64,000 nt of DNA, taken from assembly GCF_035046485.1 (NCBI RefSeq), contig NC_085137.1, positions 318,352,739-318,416,738 of the forward strand, read 5' to 3'. The DNA comes from Aedes albopictus. Its lineage: Eukaryota > Arthropoda > Insecta > Diptera > Culicidae. A model generated the notes under the pieces. It searched no databases, was not told the DNA's origin, and saw only the letters and a list, made by a program, of their open reading frames with translations. A program made the translations under genes and the position numbers. Below are positions 1-11,558 of the stretch, piece by piece. Every line of letters begins with the position of its first letter. Within the stretch, counting starts at the first letter, position 1.

Positions 1-252
1 AGGGCACTGATTAAACCCGTTGTGGTATGGGCTATGAGCTCTCGTTGCGCTTATGCGCTCATTCCCTCTTCTAGGGTACTCCTTCCTATTTCATCACCTT
101 CCCCTTTCCCTTTCCTAATTGCCATCTTTTGTTCCATGCTCCCTCAGGTAAATGATGAAATAGGCTTATATGTATGGTGATGGCACAAATGTCCCAAATG
201 GAGGATAACGTGCCTCTGGAGCCGGCCTTCTGATTCCCTATAACGATGTGTA
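1..252. other. Unassigned sequence at window start
   Basis: No open frame, repeat arm or splice-like signal could be supported here. It ends where the AGGCCTGTCCA terminus of the next repeat begins. Confidence 0.5.
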
Positions 253-514
253 CCAGGCCTGTCCACTTTTTTTTTTAATGTTCTCGTTTTTTCAAGTCCA
301 TTCCCATTTTTTATTGGTATCCAAAAAGAAATAACTGGTCAATATTTCAGCCAAATCCATTAAAATTAAGAGGTGCATCAAATCTATTTTGTGTTTATGA
401 CTATTTTCGAATTTCAAAATATCATAACTACACTAAAGCTTGTCAAAAATTAATTCTTTTCCACAAATTGAAAGATATACTTGTCTGTTACAAGTTCTCC
501 GAATAACGCACAGG
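253..514. repeat. Foldback repeat family F1, truncated copy
   Basis: The segment starts with AGGCCTGTCCA and matches, in direct orientation, 1655-1870. It also matches, inverted, the 2640-2893 copy, which ends in TGGACAGGCCT. The copy stops near 514, where a different repeat end with GGGGTAATACGCACC begins. No coding capacity is seen. This looks like a non-autonomous DNA element. Confidence 0.6.
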
Positions 515-631
515 GGAAGGTGGGGTAATACGCACCCCCTAAGCAAACGTGGCCCTGTAGCTAAGATTAAGATGATTTTATGGGTGTTTTGCATTTTGAA
601 AGTAAGTTTACTTAAATTTATTTGACTTAGA

Positions 632-1580
632 GGCGAACACGATGAAATTGCCACACAGAAAATATTGTAAAACTTTTGATTGCGTTCGTCAAAATAGCTT
701 ATTTTTTTACCATGAATAGTATATTATGTGTAGCTAATACCATAAAATTTTCATTAAAATCGGTTGAGTATTGGCGCATATATTGTCGATATCATAAAAA
801 GAGATTTCAGAAAACTTGTACACCCATTTCAAAAAATTACTTAGGCTATAACTTTTTTTTTACACCATCAAAACGTTTAAAAATTTCACTCGATATTCTT
901 AACATAGTATCAATCAAGTGGTAAAAATTTGATCGAAATCGGTTCAGTACTTTTTCTAGTAAATATCCAAAACTCAAATCGCTTCATGGTAAATTTTAGG
1001 TACTTTTTGACCATTTTTAGTTTCGCGTGCACTATTTTGACTGTAGAACTGGTAACACTGTCCCGATTTTTATAAAACTTTGACAGTGTAAACTTGTTGT
1101 GTTAAACTGTTTACAGTGAAAATTTCAGCCATTTTTGTTGAGTACTTTCAAAGTAAGAGCAGTTTGAATTTCACTATACCAAAAACCACATCTGCTTATT
1201 GTGACATAGTGCGACATATATGGCTATAACTTTTTAACGGTATGATCAAATTGAATGAAATTTTGACAAACTACTTCTACATACATACTTTACGCACAAA
1301 AAAATGTTCATTGAAATCGGTTCAGTATTTTTGGCGCCAGCGTTGAAACGGCAAAAAAGTGATATTTTCTAAAATGTTTGTTTGTACAAGATTCTCAAGT
1401 GGCAATTTCCTTGTTTCAACGATATCTCCGCCATTACTCAACCGATTTTAATGAAAATTTTATGGTATTAGCTACACACAATATACTATTCATGGTAAAA
1501 AATAGCTATTTTGACGAACGCAATCAAAAGTTATACAATATTTTCTGTGTGACAATTTCATCGTGTTCGCCCTTTACGTC
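632..1580. repeat. Foldback element F2, about 950 bp
   Basis: The left arm from about 632 (GCGAACACGATGAAATTG) is the inverted counterpart of the right arm ending near 1577 (CAATTTCATCGTGTTCGC). The arms are about 150 bp and imperfect; the centre is AT-rich and non-coding. The small ORFs inside follow from the repeat and are not genes. Confidence 0.65.
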
Positions 1581-1654
1581 GACGGAAAGATTGTGAGAAT
1601 ATATTCGACGAGAAAGGCACTATCACCACTAGGTGGATTAATTTGGGGTTTTCA

Positions 1655-2111
1655 AGTCCATTCCCATTTTTTGATTGGCATAAAAAAAATAACTGGTCAG
1701 AATTTCAGCCAAATCCATTAAAATTAACAGGTACATCAAAATCTATTCTGTGTTTATGACTATTTTCAAATTTCAAAAAATCATAACTACACTAAAACTT
1801 GTAAAAAAATAATCCTTTTCCACAAATTGAAAGATATACTTGTCTGTTACAAGTTCTCCGAATAACGCATACCAATAAAATCAAAGGAGTGTTCTGGTCT
1901 GACTTAACGCCGACCATTTGTAATCTGAAAAACCTTAAAAAGTTGAATTTTCTCTGCTACACACAATGTACGTATTAATCTGGATATCCTAAAACGGCAT
2001 CATATTATCTATTGTTTTATGGTTATTTGCTTCTTTGACATCAATGCTGTTGGATTTGAGTAAAAAAATATTAAAATTCTGGAAAGTCAAATATGTACGT
2101 CCCAAAAACTA
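1655..2111 (+). repeat. Foldback repeat F1, direct arm
   Basis: About 457 bp that pair in inverted orientation with 2394-2876. The first 215 bp duplicate the copy at 290-510. Just before it (about 1604-1645) is a fragment with TAGGTGGATTAATTTGGGG. Its inverted relative, CCTAATTAATCCACCTTG, occurs near 39155, so this is another dispersed repeat end. Confidence 0.65.
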
Positions 2112-2186
2112 ACATTGAACGTTTTGCCGCCTTTACGACAATGATGCTGAATGAATTTTATTTTTAATGCTTGTTGATTTCTTAAG

Positions 2187-3167
2187 TAGTTGTGTTTTTT
2201 TATTCTTTATCACTTAACCTAATTACAGCTCTATTGTCCATTAGGGCACTACGTGAGCGATTTCAATTGACAGCTGCATTTACATTTTGTACAGCGTCTA
2301 GATGTATATTCTATTCTACTTTATCGGACTGTTTGCCTTTCTGCTGCTTTCACTTTTCTACTATATACCTACAACGTGATTGCCTCCAAAAAGCTAGTTT
2401 TTAGGCCACATTTGACTTTCACGAATTTTAGTAATTTTTGCTCAACTCCTACAGCATTGGTGTCAAAGAAGCAAATAACGAAAAAACATTGGAGAATATA
2501 ATGTCGTTTTGAAAAATCCAACTTATTAAGCATATTAGGGTGTTCCAGAACGAAATCTATCAAAAAATCAACTTTTTAAGGTTTTTCTGATTACAAATGT
2601 GATAATTACACATGTTTCCTTCAATTTTATTGGCACACGTTGTTCGGAGAAGTTGTAGCAGACAAGTATAGCTTTCAATTTCTGCCGAAAGAATTAAGTT
2701 TTGACATGTTTTAGAGTAGTTATGATTTTTTGAAGTTCAAAAATAGCCGAAAAACACAAAATTGATTTGATGCACCTCTTAATTTCAACGGATTTGGCTG
2801 AAATTTTGACCAGTTACTTCTTTTAGGATGCCAATCAAAATATGGGGGCGGACTTGAGAATCAGAGAACATTTTTGAAAAGCTGGACAGGCCTAACCTAC
2901 ATGGTAGAAGGATGAGCACAAGGATGATGGATGGCCGTTGTTCCTTTCCAGTCCGATTGGGGGTCCATTATGAGTAGCAGTTCGCCGATGTTCAGGTATC
3001 CGGGTCCGTTTGAGCCACGGGGCTCAGAAGTGGGTCAGGGTCAGTGCCAGTTGCTCTCAGGGGAAGAGCAACTGACGAAAAATTGCAAGTGCCGGGGCTG
3101 GGAATCAAACCCATGACCATCCGCATATGAAGTGAACGTGTGACCAACTACGCCACGGTCCCCGGCT
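2187..3167 (-). mobile_element. tRNA-Met-like SINE, split by F1 repeat
   Basis: The minus-strand SINE head is at about 3080-3167 and the body at about 2897-3080. The 3' part is at 2187-2362. The interruption (2363-2896) is an inverted F1 copy. Alignment by eye to the intact copy at 6888-7316 shows the same order of blocks without the insert. The tRNA-related head keeps A- and B-box-like segments but is more mutated than the intact copy. It is transcribed by Pol III, if at all, and has no coding role. Confidence 0.7.
2363..2896 (-). repeat. F1 repeat copy inserted in SINE
   Basis: Inverted relative to the copies at 253-514 and 1655-2111. The outer end reads TGGACAGGCCT near 2893. It sits between two blocks that are contiguous in the SINE copy at 6888-7316, so it arrived after the SINE. 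Confidence 0.6.
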
Positions 3168-3186
3168 GGGTAGTTGTATTGTTTGG

Positions 3187-3352
3187 GGTTCGTTCAAATA
3201 TTACGTAACGCCAAGGGGGGAGGGAGGGGGTCTAGCTCTGTGTTACGCTTCACACAAAATTTCAAAAATTCCCATACAAAACTTGTTACGTGGGGGAGGG
3301 AGGGGGTCTAAAATTGTCAAATTTTGCGTTACGTAATATTTGAATGAGCCCT
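3187..3352. mobile_element. Short MITE with ATTACGTAACGC inverted ends
   Basis: The left end GTTCGTTCAAATATTACGTA and the right end (complement) GCTCATTCAAATATTACGTA form terminal inverted repeats of about 25 bp around a 166-bp body. The body has an internal duplicated GGGGGAGGGAGGGGGTCTA motif. It abuts the ORF at 3353-3582 and supplies that ORF's first ATG. Confidence 0.75.
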
Positions 3353-3582
3353 TGGAGGAGATAACTACCGAATTTGTAAACCCTGATTTGAGAAACCCTG
3401 GCGTAAGGCTTCGGCCATCCAGCCAGCCAGCCAGCGCTGTAGATCCTCCGGTTAGGCGGAACGCGGCTTCAAAGAAAGGTGGTTTTGATTTTCTGCACGA
3501 CAACAACGATGACGACGAAGGAAGAGCTGTTGCGGTTCGGTCGGGTGGCAACCCTGAGGAAGCGAAACACATTTTGTTTTAA
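3353..3582 (+). CDS. Exon-like terminal ORF, unrecognised
   Basis: An open frame runs from the MITE edge to a TAA at 3580-3582, about 75 codons after the MITE. Composition is coding-like (GC-rich third positions, few repeats). It has an Asp-rich patch (HDNNDDDEG) and a hydrophobic C-terminus (KHILF). The only in-frame ATG upstream lies in the MITE, so if real this is the 3' part of a coding region cut off by insertion, or a terminal exon with its acceptor near 3357 (GAG|AT). That acceptor has no good pyrimidine tract. I do not recognise the product. It could be a decayed exon. Confidence 0.3.
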
Positions 3583-3989
3583 TTTGCCATTCAACTAGGT
3601 AGAGGTAGGTATAGGCACATACTGGCTGGTGCTGGGATATTGTCGCACCGTCCGATGTTAGTGTTGTGTCGCGCGTTTCTGCCTTCCTGAATTTGTCATA
3701 ATTTATGAGACGTATTCTTTGCGGACTACGTCAGTGACGCCGGCATTCTACTGGGTGTGGTAGGATGTGACTGTGGAATAAGTACCGAATGGTGGGCGGT
3801 GGGTTAGGATTTATTACTTAAATAATTGATTTTCTTTGCGACGCTATGCAGTTCCGACCATAAGATTCTTAGGAAGAGTGTAATGCGAGCTGCGGTGAAG
3901 ATGATTATTATCACAGATAACAGACGTTCATGCTAACATTTGTGTGTAAACCCTTTCAACAGCCATTTCAACAAGAAAATCAAGCTGGC
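3583..3989. other. Unique-looking non-coding stretch
   Basis: Moderate GC for this window, with no ORF or repeat arms. It could be 3' UTR or flank of the ORF just upstream, but no polyadenylation signal was convincing. Confidence 0.3.
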
Positions 3990-4206
3990 AACCATTTAAG
4001 GACAAGGTATTTGGAGTACATTGTTCAAAATTTCTAGAGCATCGTTTTTTAGAACCGTTGAACGGATTTGGATTGAAAGGCATCACGCTGTTGACAACCA
4101 CTGAACAATTGGCGAGATGCATTTTCATCCAAATCCGTTCAACGGTTCAAAAAACGGTGCTCTAGAAAATTTTAGCTATGTATTCCAAATACCTTGTCCT
4201 TAAAGA
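3990..4206. mobile_element. Palindromic MITE, about 215 bp
   Basis: The arms of about 80 bp begin AAGGACAAGGTATTTGGA and end with the complement CCAAATACCTTGTCCTT. They enclose a spacer of about 50 bp. Non-coding. Confidence 0.75.
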
Positions 4207-5617
4207 TGGCGTAACGATCGTAGTCATCACGCTTGAGTACAAATGACAAACGCAAATAATTTCTATTTTTTGCAAATTATTTCTGTTAGAAAGCAATTAC
4301 TGTTGCAATTCGTTGTACAGATGGAAGCAGTGAGCAACGTATTTGGTTTTTACCAAGGTGTTTACAGGTTTTACACAGATTTTGAGTTAAAATTTTGTTC
4401 TAGGATAAACATCTGCTTCCGGTCATTTTCTTGTTACTTAATACAACATTACTTAATAACATTTTATTATAATGCAAGCTTGCTATTTTGTAAAACCATT
4501 CGAAAAATGATGCGATTCGCTTTCGACAACGAATACGTTCAGGGCTGTTACAAAAGTGTCGATTTGAAAACCGCAAAATCCGCTCCAGGCCATTTGAAAT
4601 ACGCGCCGAGGTCATCAAATCCGCGCCAGTACAAAACATATAGCTTTGATGACTCCAACTCATTAAAAGCCAGAATTTTTAAGAGAAAATCAATTGATCA
4701 ATTAATAAATTGATTTTTAATTACTAATCCATGACTTTGTATATCTAATTCTGCATTAAACAAGAGTTTAAACATGTTGCAAACAGGCTAGTTGTCTTTT
4801 AATTGTAATAAAAAAAGTTTTGGATCAATAATTCTTCGACTGCTTATCAATCAGGGTGTCTGTCTACTATTTAACGAGAAAAAAAACAGCAGTTTGACGA
4901 ATCGTTTGAAGTAATTTATAATCAACATTATGGTAGAAATCCTGAATTCCCAAAAGATCATTTGAGAGAACGGCAAGAAAATTTTCAGAAACTTTTTGAG
5001 ACATACATGGATTACTTTCTGCAGAAACTTGGTTTTGTTAAGATACAAATGGAGTAATTCTAGTGAATTTTTTTGATTGAATCACCACTAAATTTTATTC
5101 CTTATGGCGATATTTATGAAATGTTCTGAACATTAAGCAAGAGATACTTCGAAAGTATAAATTCATTGGATCATTTATGATAAGAGTTTTTGGTCACACC
5201 ACATTCTTGGAAATCAGGATTGGATGGATATTTCAGCAAAATGTTCTTAGTCTAAGGATTTCAAAATCTCCAACAATTTTGTCAAGTATTTTCAATAATA
5301 AAAATCTCTAAAAATTCTACCAAGAAACCCTTTAATAACTGTGCCTCTCTCAACGGGTGCCCCGATCGAAAATCATAGTTTTAGCAAAACAATCGCAAGT
5401 AGTAATAACTGATTCAGGAATTTCGTCAATTCCGTAATTCTGAAATGTATCCATAATGAATCAAGAAATTCTTGCATGTTTAAAAAATCGCTAGAAATTT
5501 CTTATGATTAACATTCTATCCAGAGTTTTTGAAGTTTTTCTATGGATTTATCTAAGAATGTAACCATAAAAAGCTCCTGGAAGTCTTAACTGTTTTTTAT
5601 TTTGATTTCTTACGACA
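4207..5617. other. AT-rich non-coding stretch
   Basis: Contains one 156-codon frame (4243-4713) judged spurious, and no repeat arms I could pair. The 5280-5580 part has many stops in all frames. Confidence 0.4.
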
Positions 5618-5622
5618 CACAC

Positions 5623-6658
5623 TGTTACGTGTGTCCGCAACCGACAAGGAGAAGACGATGTTTCTGGTTTTTAATACGTTTGTATTTGATCGCATAAAAA
5701 TTCCCTGCAAATATAGACGTTATGTTAGTTGGTTTACAATGTGTGTGTTTACCCCGTTTTCTTACATTTAGTATTTCTTCTCCTTCTTTCTTCACCTTTC
5801 CTCAATTCGCGTTTAGATAATAATCCACTCAAGTGTGCTAATTATGGAGATAAACACATTTATGATATAATTATTATTGGATTTAGAAATTTATGAATCC
5901 TTACCAGGCAATAACGTGTATTGTTAGAAACCTGCCGATAGAAGCCACCAGCTACTGTCTGGATAGCTTCGTGTGAGTATAGTCTGTGGTAGGATTTAGT
6001 TTAAATTAGAACATATTTCAATTCAACAGCATGTTCCTTACCTTATTTATATAGAATAACAAATTATAATAATAAATATTTGTTCAATAGCGATCTTAAT
6101 CTAGGATAATTAACGAATTCATTTGTTCGATATCAACAATTCACCGACTCATTCTACCTAGCTAAACCACGTTCTCCAGTCTCACAATCGTTTTTCTATA
6201 AGGCATTTTATGAGACGTTTCAAAACAGCTGTTTTTTGAATGTTTACCAGTTTTGAAGTCCAACCGGTGGGCCCATTTATTTACATTTTCGCTAGCATAA
6301 CATGTGATACAGGCCCATCCAATAAACGAGGTTCATTTATTTGCAAAAATGCGTCAATCCGCCCACTATAATTAATACCCGTAGACCGTGAGGATGTTTT
6401 TTTTCATCGGCTAGTGACATAATGCAGCTCGGGGTTTGGAACATGCCACATTAGAAACCGAAACATCTCTGCCAGCAAAACTCTGATTTGCGCTCACCAC
6501 ATGTTATGCTACTTTTCGCGAAAACAAAAACATCAAATGTAAACAATAACAATGAGCGGCCCACCGGTAGAACGTCTCGTAAAATAGCTTATTGTCAGAG
6601 CTACTGACAACTACCTACTTCTGCACAGGGCGGATCGATCGAGTCGGCGCACATAACA
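5623..6658. mobile_element. Solo LTR with inserted MITE
   Basis: The element starts TGTTACGTGTG and ends GCGCACATAACA, so the ends are TG...CA with a perfect TGTTA/TAACA inverted repeat. CACAC is duplicated immediately outside both ends (5618-5622 and 6659-6663), as expected for a 5-bp integrase duplication. Removing the MITE at 6201-6589 leaves about 645 bp. No internal retrotransposon coding region is present, so this would be a solo LTR from LTR-LTR recombination. BEL/Pao-type LTRs often start TGTTA, but family is inference. CACAC is low-complexity, which weakens the TSD evidence. Confidence 0.55.
6201..6589. mobile_element. TA-flanked MITE inside LTR
   Basis: Imperfect inverted arms of about 100 bp. 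The left starts AGGCATTTTATGAGACGTT; the right ends AACGTCTCGTAAAATAGCT. Both are bordered by TA. Further matching blocks (CCGGTGGGCC, TAGCATAACATGTG) occur on both arms. Confidence 0.7.
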
Positions 6659-6887
6659 CACACAGTCTACCAAACCAATGATTTTCTTTACAAGATTACA
6701 GTGACTCCACACCGATGAATCACCCACAGTTTATGAATCAGCTGGCTTTAAATAACAAAATCGCACGGTAACCTGTCACAAAACATCTAAAAAGTATTTT
6801 TACAGGGTAAATCCTTGTGTATATCGAACATCACAATAGTTGTTACAGCGCGGAATCCGATTTTGCTTCCGACATCAACGAAATTTT

Positions 6888-7316
6888 TTTGTTTTTTTAT
6901 TCTTAATCACTTAACCTAATTTACAGCTCTTTTGTCCACTAGGGTACTACGTGAGCGATTCCAATAGGACGCTGCACTTCCACTTTGTACAGCGCCTAAA
7001 TGTATTCTTTTCTATTCTACTGTATTGAACTGGTTTGCCTTTGTGCTTCTTTCATTCTTCTACCCTGTCCATGATAGAATGATGAGCACGATGATGCTGA
7101 TGTTCCTTTTCCAGTCGGATTGGGGGTCCATTATGAGTTGCGGTTCGCCAATATCCAAATTTCGGGTCCATTAGAGCTATATGCTCTAATGGGTCAGGTG
7201 CCAGCTGCTCTCGGGGGGAAAAGCAGCTGACGAAAAATTGCAAGTGCCGGGGCTGGGTTCGAACCCATGACCATCCGCTTATGAAGCGAACGTGTGGACC
7301 ACTGCGCCACGGGCCC
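6888..7316 (-). mobile_element. tRNA-Met-like SINE, near intact head
   Basis: On the minus strand the head (7316 down to about 7245) folds like a tRNA. Acceptor halves are GGGGC and GCCCC, the A box is TGGCGCAGTGG, the B box is GGTTCGAACCC, and the anticodon arm is CGCTTCATAAGCG with loop TTCATAA, i.e. a CAT (Met) anticodon. A body of about 350 bp follows, ending in an A-rich 3' tail near 6888. Flanks carry similar CGACATCAACGAAA and CGACAACCAACGAAA, a probable imperfect TSD. The same family is split at 2187-3167. Confidence 0.8.
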
Positions 7317-7317
7317 C

Positions 7318-9080
7318 GACAACCAACGAAAATTATCGGCGTGATTTTTATGCTGTCAATGTTAACATTTTTTCAGCCGCTTTTGCAAGACGTGTGAATG
7401 TTGTCAATAAGAAACATAGGTACTGACAATTATGACGTTTCTAAACGACTTTTCAAGGAAAAATTAAGTTTCAACTAACTCTATCATGTTGAATCAGCGT
7501 GTTTTTGAAGGAAAAGTGCTGTGAAATAGTTACTTCGCCTAAAAAATTGAGCAAAACACCTGATTCATAAAATGTAGGAAAAACACGGGCAAAAACCCAG
7601 CTGACATTTTGCCTTTTTTTTATTTTCAACAGTTTTTGTAGGAGATTTTTTTTATTTTTTTTTTTACTTAATCATTTATTTGAGGCTCATGCGCCATTTG
7701 GCATAACGGAGCCGAATTCATTTGAAACTTTTTTTTTTGTAAAAGATGTTTAGCATTCTAAACCTGAATGACCATCAACCGATTCGATACCATTTCGTAC
7801 GTTGTTATCGCAGCCGAAAACTTGGTGGAGGGCGTATCAAGAACAATCATTGACCGAAGCACATTTTTTCATATTCTGGGGTTACGCTGATTTTAAAATG
7901 TGTGATGAGATAGAATAAAACAGCTTTTGAAAGAATGTTGGTGGCCACAACTAAAACCTAAAAGAGGTTTCTGATGAAGTCACCGTCTTATTCATTCGGA
8001 CTTTATGTTACGCTACAAAGAGGTGATGCTTGATACCACCATAGGAGAGTAGCAAGCAACGATTTGAAAACGTTGCTGGACCCTGATAATCAATAATTGA
8101 CTATGAAAAACCTTAAAAACTCTTCGATGCCAGTTTTACGATACCTTTTAGCGTGAACGAAGTTTTCAGGCGCATGCTTATAGAATGTATCAGTATATGC
8201 CAAGTTGGAGTTTTTTTTTGTCTTTAAAGTAGATTACATCCTCTGAAGTGCTGGAATCGATTCAGATTTTTGGATTTCTTTTTTCACTCATGTGTTCTAG
8301 GATGGTGGTTCTACAGCCATAGAGACGTATAGTGTCATGAGCTATACGAAATTTGCGAAAAAATTTGACGATAGTGTCTCTGCTGATTCAAAAATTGCGG
8401 TTTCCCGCATTCTTCTAGAAAGACAAAATTTTAACATTTTTCATTATATTAAACGAGCAAAGTGTTCGTGAATTTGAAGTATAGACATAACCCTACTATT
8501 TGGTTTTGACTACATTGAAAAAATATGAATTATTTTCTTCTGTATTGATATTTTATGTTGCAAAATCCCTTAGATGATTCATACGTGTGGGATCAGTGCA
8601 TGTAAAATTTGACTACAAAATTCAACCAAATGTTTCTCCAAAATTTCCGGTAGACGTATGTTTGCAAATTCCACAAAAAAGATTTCAGAATCACCAAGAA
8701 GCAATTATTTCCGAAATCTTGCCATTCTATCCAAAATTTTAAAATTGATTTCGGGGTTAAAACAGAAATAACTTCAATAGCTTGACTAAGAAATTCAAAA
8801 GAGAATCTTCTCAGTTCAACAAATACGATGTACGTTTTCATCCTTGCTCGCTTTATCAACCACCCGTACGAATAGCACACGAACAGACTCGACGCTGATC
8901 AGCATTGTTGGTTGCTCCTTTTCGCCGTTGAGCTGTTGCGTTCCAGGCAAGCCTGTCGTTTCATCCCTTTCGATGCTTTTCGTTCAACTTATCGCGAAGC
9001 ATCGTAGGCTGGAAACGTTATTGGTGTGGTGTCGGTACATGCGAATGTTGCTTATGTCTGCGTGTCGAGCGTTCGTGTCG
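7318..9080. other. AT-rich non-coding stretch
   Basis: No coding frame or strong inverted arms were found. Around 7655-7730 is a T-rich run followed by ATTTGAGGCTCATGCGCC, which looks like a degenerate dispersed repeat end. ORFs at 8593-8880 and 8844-9164 have no recognisable features. Confidence 0.4.
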
Positions 9081-9082
9081 TA

Positions 9083-9474
9083 CACTCAGCGAAGTAAACT
9101 ATACCGAATTTCATCAAAATACCTTATGAAATTTAGCCATAAATGTAAAGTATGGATGCCATAATAATACCTTATGAAAATTGAACATGCTTATTATGAC
9201 CTAATTACATAAGATAAACTTATGAAAAGAGCAGAAAAATCACAAAGTGATGCAGACTGGCATCGATCCATGAACGTCGAGATCACTGAGCTCGTGCCCA
9301 ACCCACGCGGCTATCGGCGCTTGAGAATATCGTGTTGCTAAATTTGTATAAAAGCCAAACTGTGAGTTGATTCTGCGTCGTAGACCGATCTTATGAAAAT
9401 CGTTCTGACCGTTATGAATTGTTTAAAGGCTATTTCATAAGTTAGACATAATCTTAGGTTTATTTTCCTGAGTG
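9083..9474. mobile_element. TA-flanked MITE containing tRNA-like segment
   Basis: The ends are TACACTCAGCGAAGTAAAC at 9081 and GTTTATTTTCCTGAGTGTA ending 9476, an imperfect TIR with TA outside. In the middle (about 9255-9325, minus strand) is a tRNA-like stretch: A-box-like TAGCCGCGTGG and degenerate B-box-like GATCGATGCC. CTTATGAAA motifs recur on both sides. Whether the tRNA-like part is native or an older SINE insert is not clear. Confidence 0.5.
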
Positions 9475-9476
9475 TA

Positions 9477-10220
9477 GCTTCTAAAATCAACCCATTCGGT
9501 GTTGTTCGGCTGTTCGGGTGCGCATGTAGCGGCACTGACAGATGTGTGAAAATCGTTTGTGAGTTACATCATGTTCGTTTTGCCACTTCTTTGCCTCTGG
9601 TAATCGCTGAGCAGAGTACAGTTCAATCGCAAGCGATAAAAATACAATTGATAAGTTGATTGAGCATTCGTGAGGTGAAAATTTGCATCATTTTTATAAT
9701 GTAATAATGTTATAGAGTGTAACATCAAATTTTGCGCCAATTCCGACCAGTTTATTACCTCTTGAACAAAAATGTAACAACGCTTAAAATATTTTTTGAT
9801 AATTAATTTTGTTGTAGAAAATCAGAAAAATTCTCCAATAATTGTATCTGTATTTGAATATTGAAAAACATCCAACAATTCTGTTAAAAATTTTTCAGTT
9901 AATAAGATTTTTTTTCGAGTTAATCGTTAACTAGTTAATATATTTTCTATCTTTTTAATCAATAAAGTTCGGAATTTTACAAACTAATAAAATATAAAAA
10001 TTGAAAAACGATTTTAGCCATTTCTGTTGTATGAATGCGAAAACTTTTTTTTTCACAGATTTGGAGATCAAAATGGAACAAAATCGCAAAACTTGGTATG
10101 AAAAGCTCTTTGCTCACTCGCGAAACTTATGATTTGCATCTTTACTGTATTGTAGATGCTACGAACCCTGTCATACAATAGTGCAATCTAATTATTTCTT
10201 AACATTTTACATATCTTCAA
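9477..10220. other. AT-rich non-coding stretch
   Basis: Nothing supportable as a gene. Many short A/T tracts and no clear repeat boundaries. Confidence 0.4.
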
Positions 10221-11000
10221 GTGGTTGAATTCATGTCCTCATCGACGATTTCTGTCATTACTAAAGGTCACGTTCAACAGAAATACCTACCATTTCCTCC
10301 GAGTGACAAATTCCAACAGCTTTCCTCCCGTCGTCGGTCCGCATACAACAATCGAAATCGAAAGTTTCCGAATCCCATAAAAGGACTTGCAATAGTAGCA
10401 CGTCTAGTACAAGCTACTAATTGTTTTCTCGCGCGCCGACCGACAGCCGCCAGCAGGATCTCCACCGCGGCGTGAATGGCGCGAACTCTCGCGTATTTTC
10501 ACGCGCGACTTTGCGCCACACCGCGCCCTTCGTCGTCGGTCGTCGCTGAACCAATTCGTGATCAATTTGAAGGCAAACCGGGAGAGAACGCGGCGCAATC
10601 GAAACGTGCCAATTCGTGGCACGTTGACAAAATCGGGATCAATTATCAAGTTCTGCCACTCGGAGGCCGCAGGTCATTACCAGAATCGGCCTGTCACAGC
10701 TCTCTGGCTGCGCAAATATATCGACCAACCGACATGGTGCTGCGACAAGCTAAGCTGCTGCATTCCTAAATTGAAACGAGAAAAGTCGAGCGCGCCCGCT
10801 CTTATATTGAATTAATTTAATTTAATTATTATTCAAAAGTAATAATAAAATAAACAAATCGTTCATTACATTTCTATCACGATTTCCGATCCACGTCACG
10901 GTGGCGGCAGCAGCGAGCGAATTGTCGACAGCTGTACAGCAACGGTAGTTGCTAGTGTTGTTCAGTGCTCAGAAGTGTCGGTTTCCTGAAAGATTTGCCT
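10221..11000 (+). promoter_or_regulatory. Candidate CpG-rich promoter region
   Basis: The block 10300-10800 is GC- and CpG-rich (repeated CGCG, CGTCGTCGG) against an AT-rich background. At 10962 there is TCAGTG, matching the insect initiator. Taking the A at 10964 as +1, AGATT lies exactly at +28 to +32 (10991-10995), one mismatch from the downstream promoter element consensus. A donor-like ACC|GTAAGA occurs near 11247. This fits a first non-coding exon on the plus strand, but no transcript evidence is available. ORFs inside (e.g. 10476-10769) are CpG-rich chance frames. Confidence 0.3.
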
Positions 11001-11558
11001 AGGCTACACCACCAGGGAGCGAACTGGGAGTAAAGGTGCCAGACGCTAACTTGGCGGCACCCAATTTAGATAATCTCTCCTGGGACCAGGTGTGGGGTGG
11101 GTCACTGAAACGAACAAAAGCAACTGTTTCCTCTTGTTTGACGACGATCGGAATGGGTTGTACCCGCCATCGTAAATACAACCCTATATTGCTGTGTCGA
11201 TGCAGGCGATACACACAGAATGTATTATGATGACTGCTTTTCAGAACCGTAAGAAAAACAAGTAAAAACTGTTTGTTTTTCTATATTAACGCCATTTTTC
11301 AATTAATTGCAATGTGCATAGCCCTTATTTCAGAAGTTCTGATAATGGCTAGGACGAATTCTATAGGCAGCACGAATGTGATTCTTGTGCGGCTTTTTCT
11401 TTTTGCCTTTTTCGTACACCAAAGTGTGCGGAAAGGCTACATGTTCACTCAAAAAAAACAATTTTCAATAGAAGGCTCGCAGAGTCAAGTCACATAAACC
11501 AATCAACACAGTTCGACAAATTTAGATAATGTGTGTATGTATGTGTGTATGTATGCAT
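11001..11558. other. Unassigned region with TG/TA microsatellite
   Basis: The 11225-11530 part contains AAGGCTACATGTTCACTC, which I believe is part of a dispersed mosquito repeat. It ends in a GTGTGTATGTATG microsatellite (about 11530-11556). Confidence 0.4.

Noticed and set aside
4243..4713. 156-codon plus-strand ORF
   Set aside because: No domain or homology pattern recognised, biased to Phe/Tyr/Lys as expected of AT-rich chance frames, and no splice or promoter context.
5896..5990. Possible short minus-strand exon with acceptor- and donor-like ends
   Set aside because: It lies inside the solo LTR, is only about 25 codons open, and two other frames are closed.
7245..7316. Free-standing tRNA-Met gene on the minus strand
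   Set aside because: It is the head of a dispersed SINE with body, tail and a second copy at 2187-3167.
10476..10769. 97-codon CpG-rich ORF as a protein gene
   Set aside because: Several overlapping frames are open on both strands in this CpG block, so openness is uninformative; no motif recognised.
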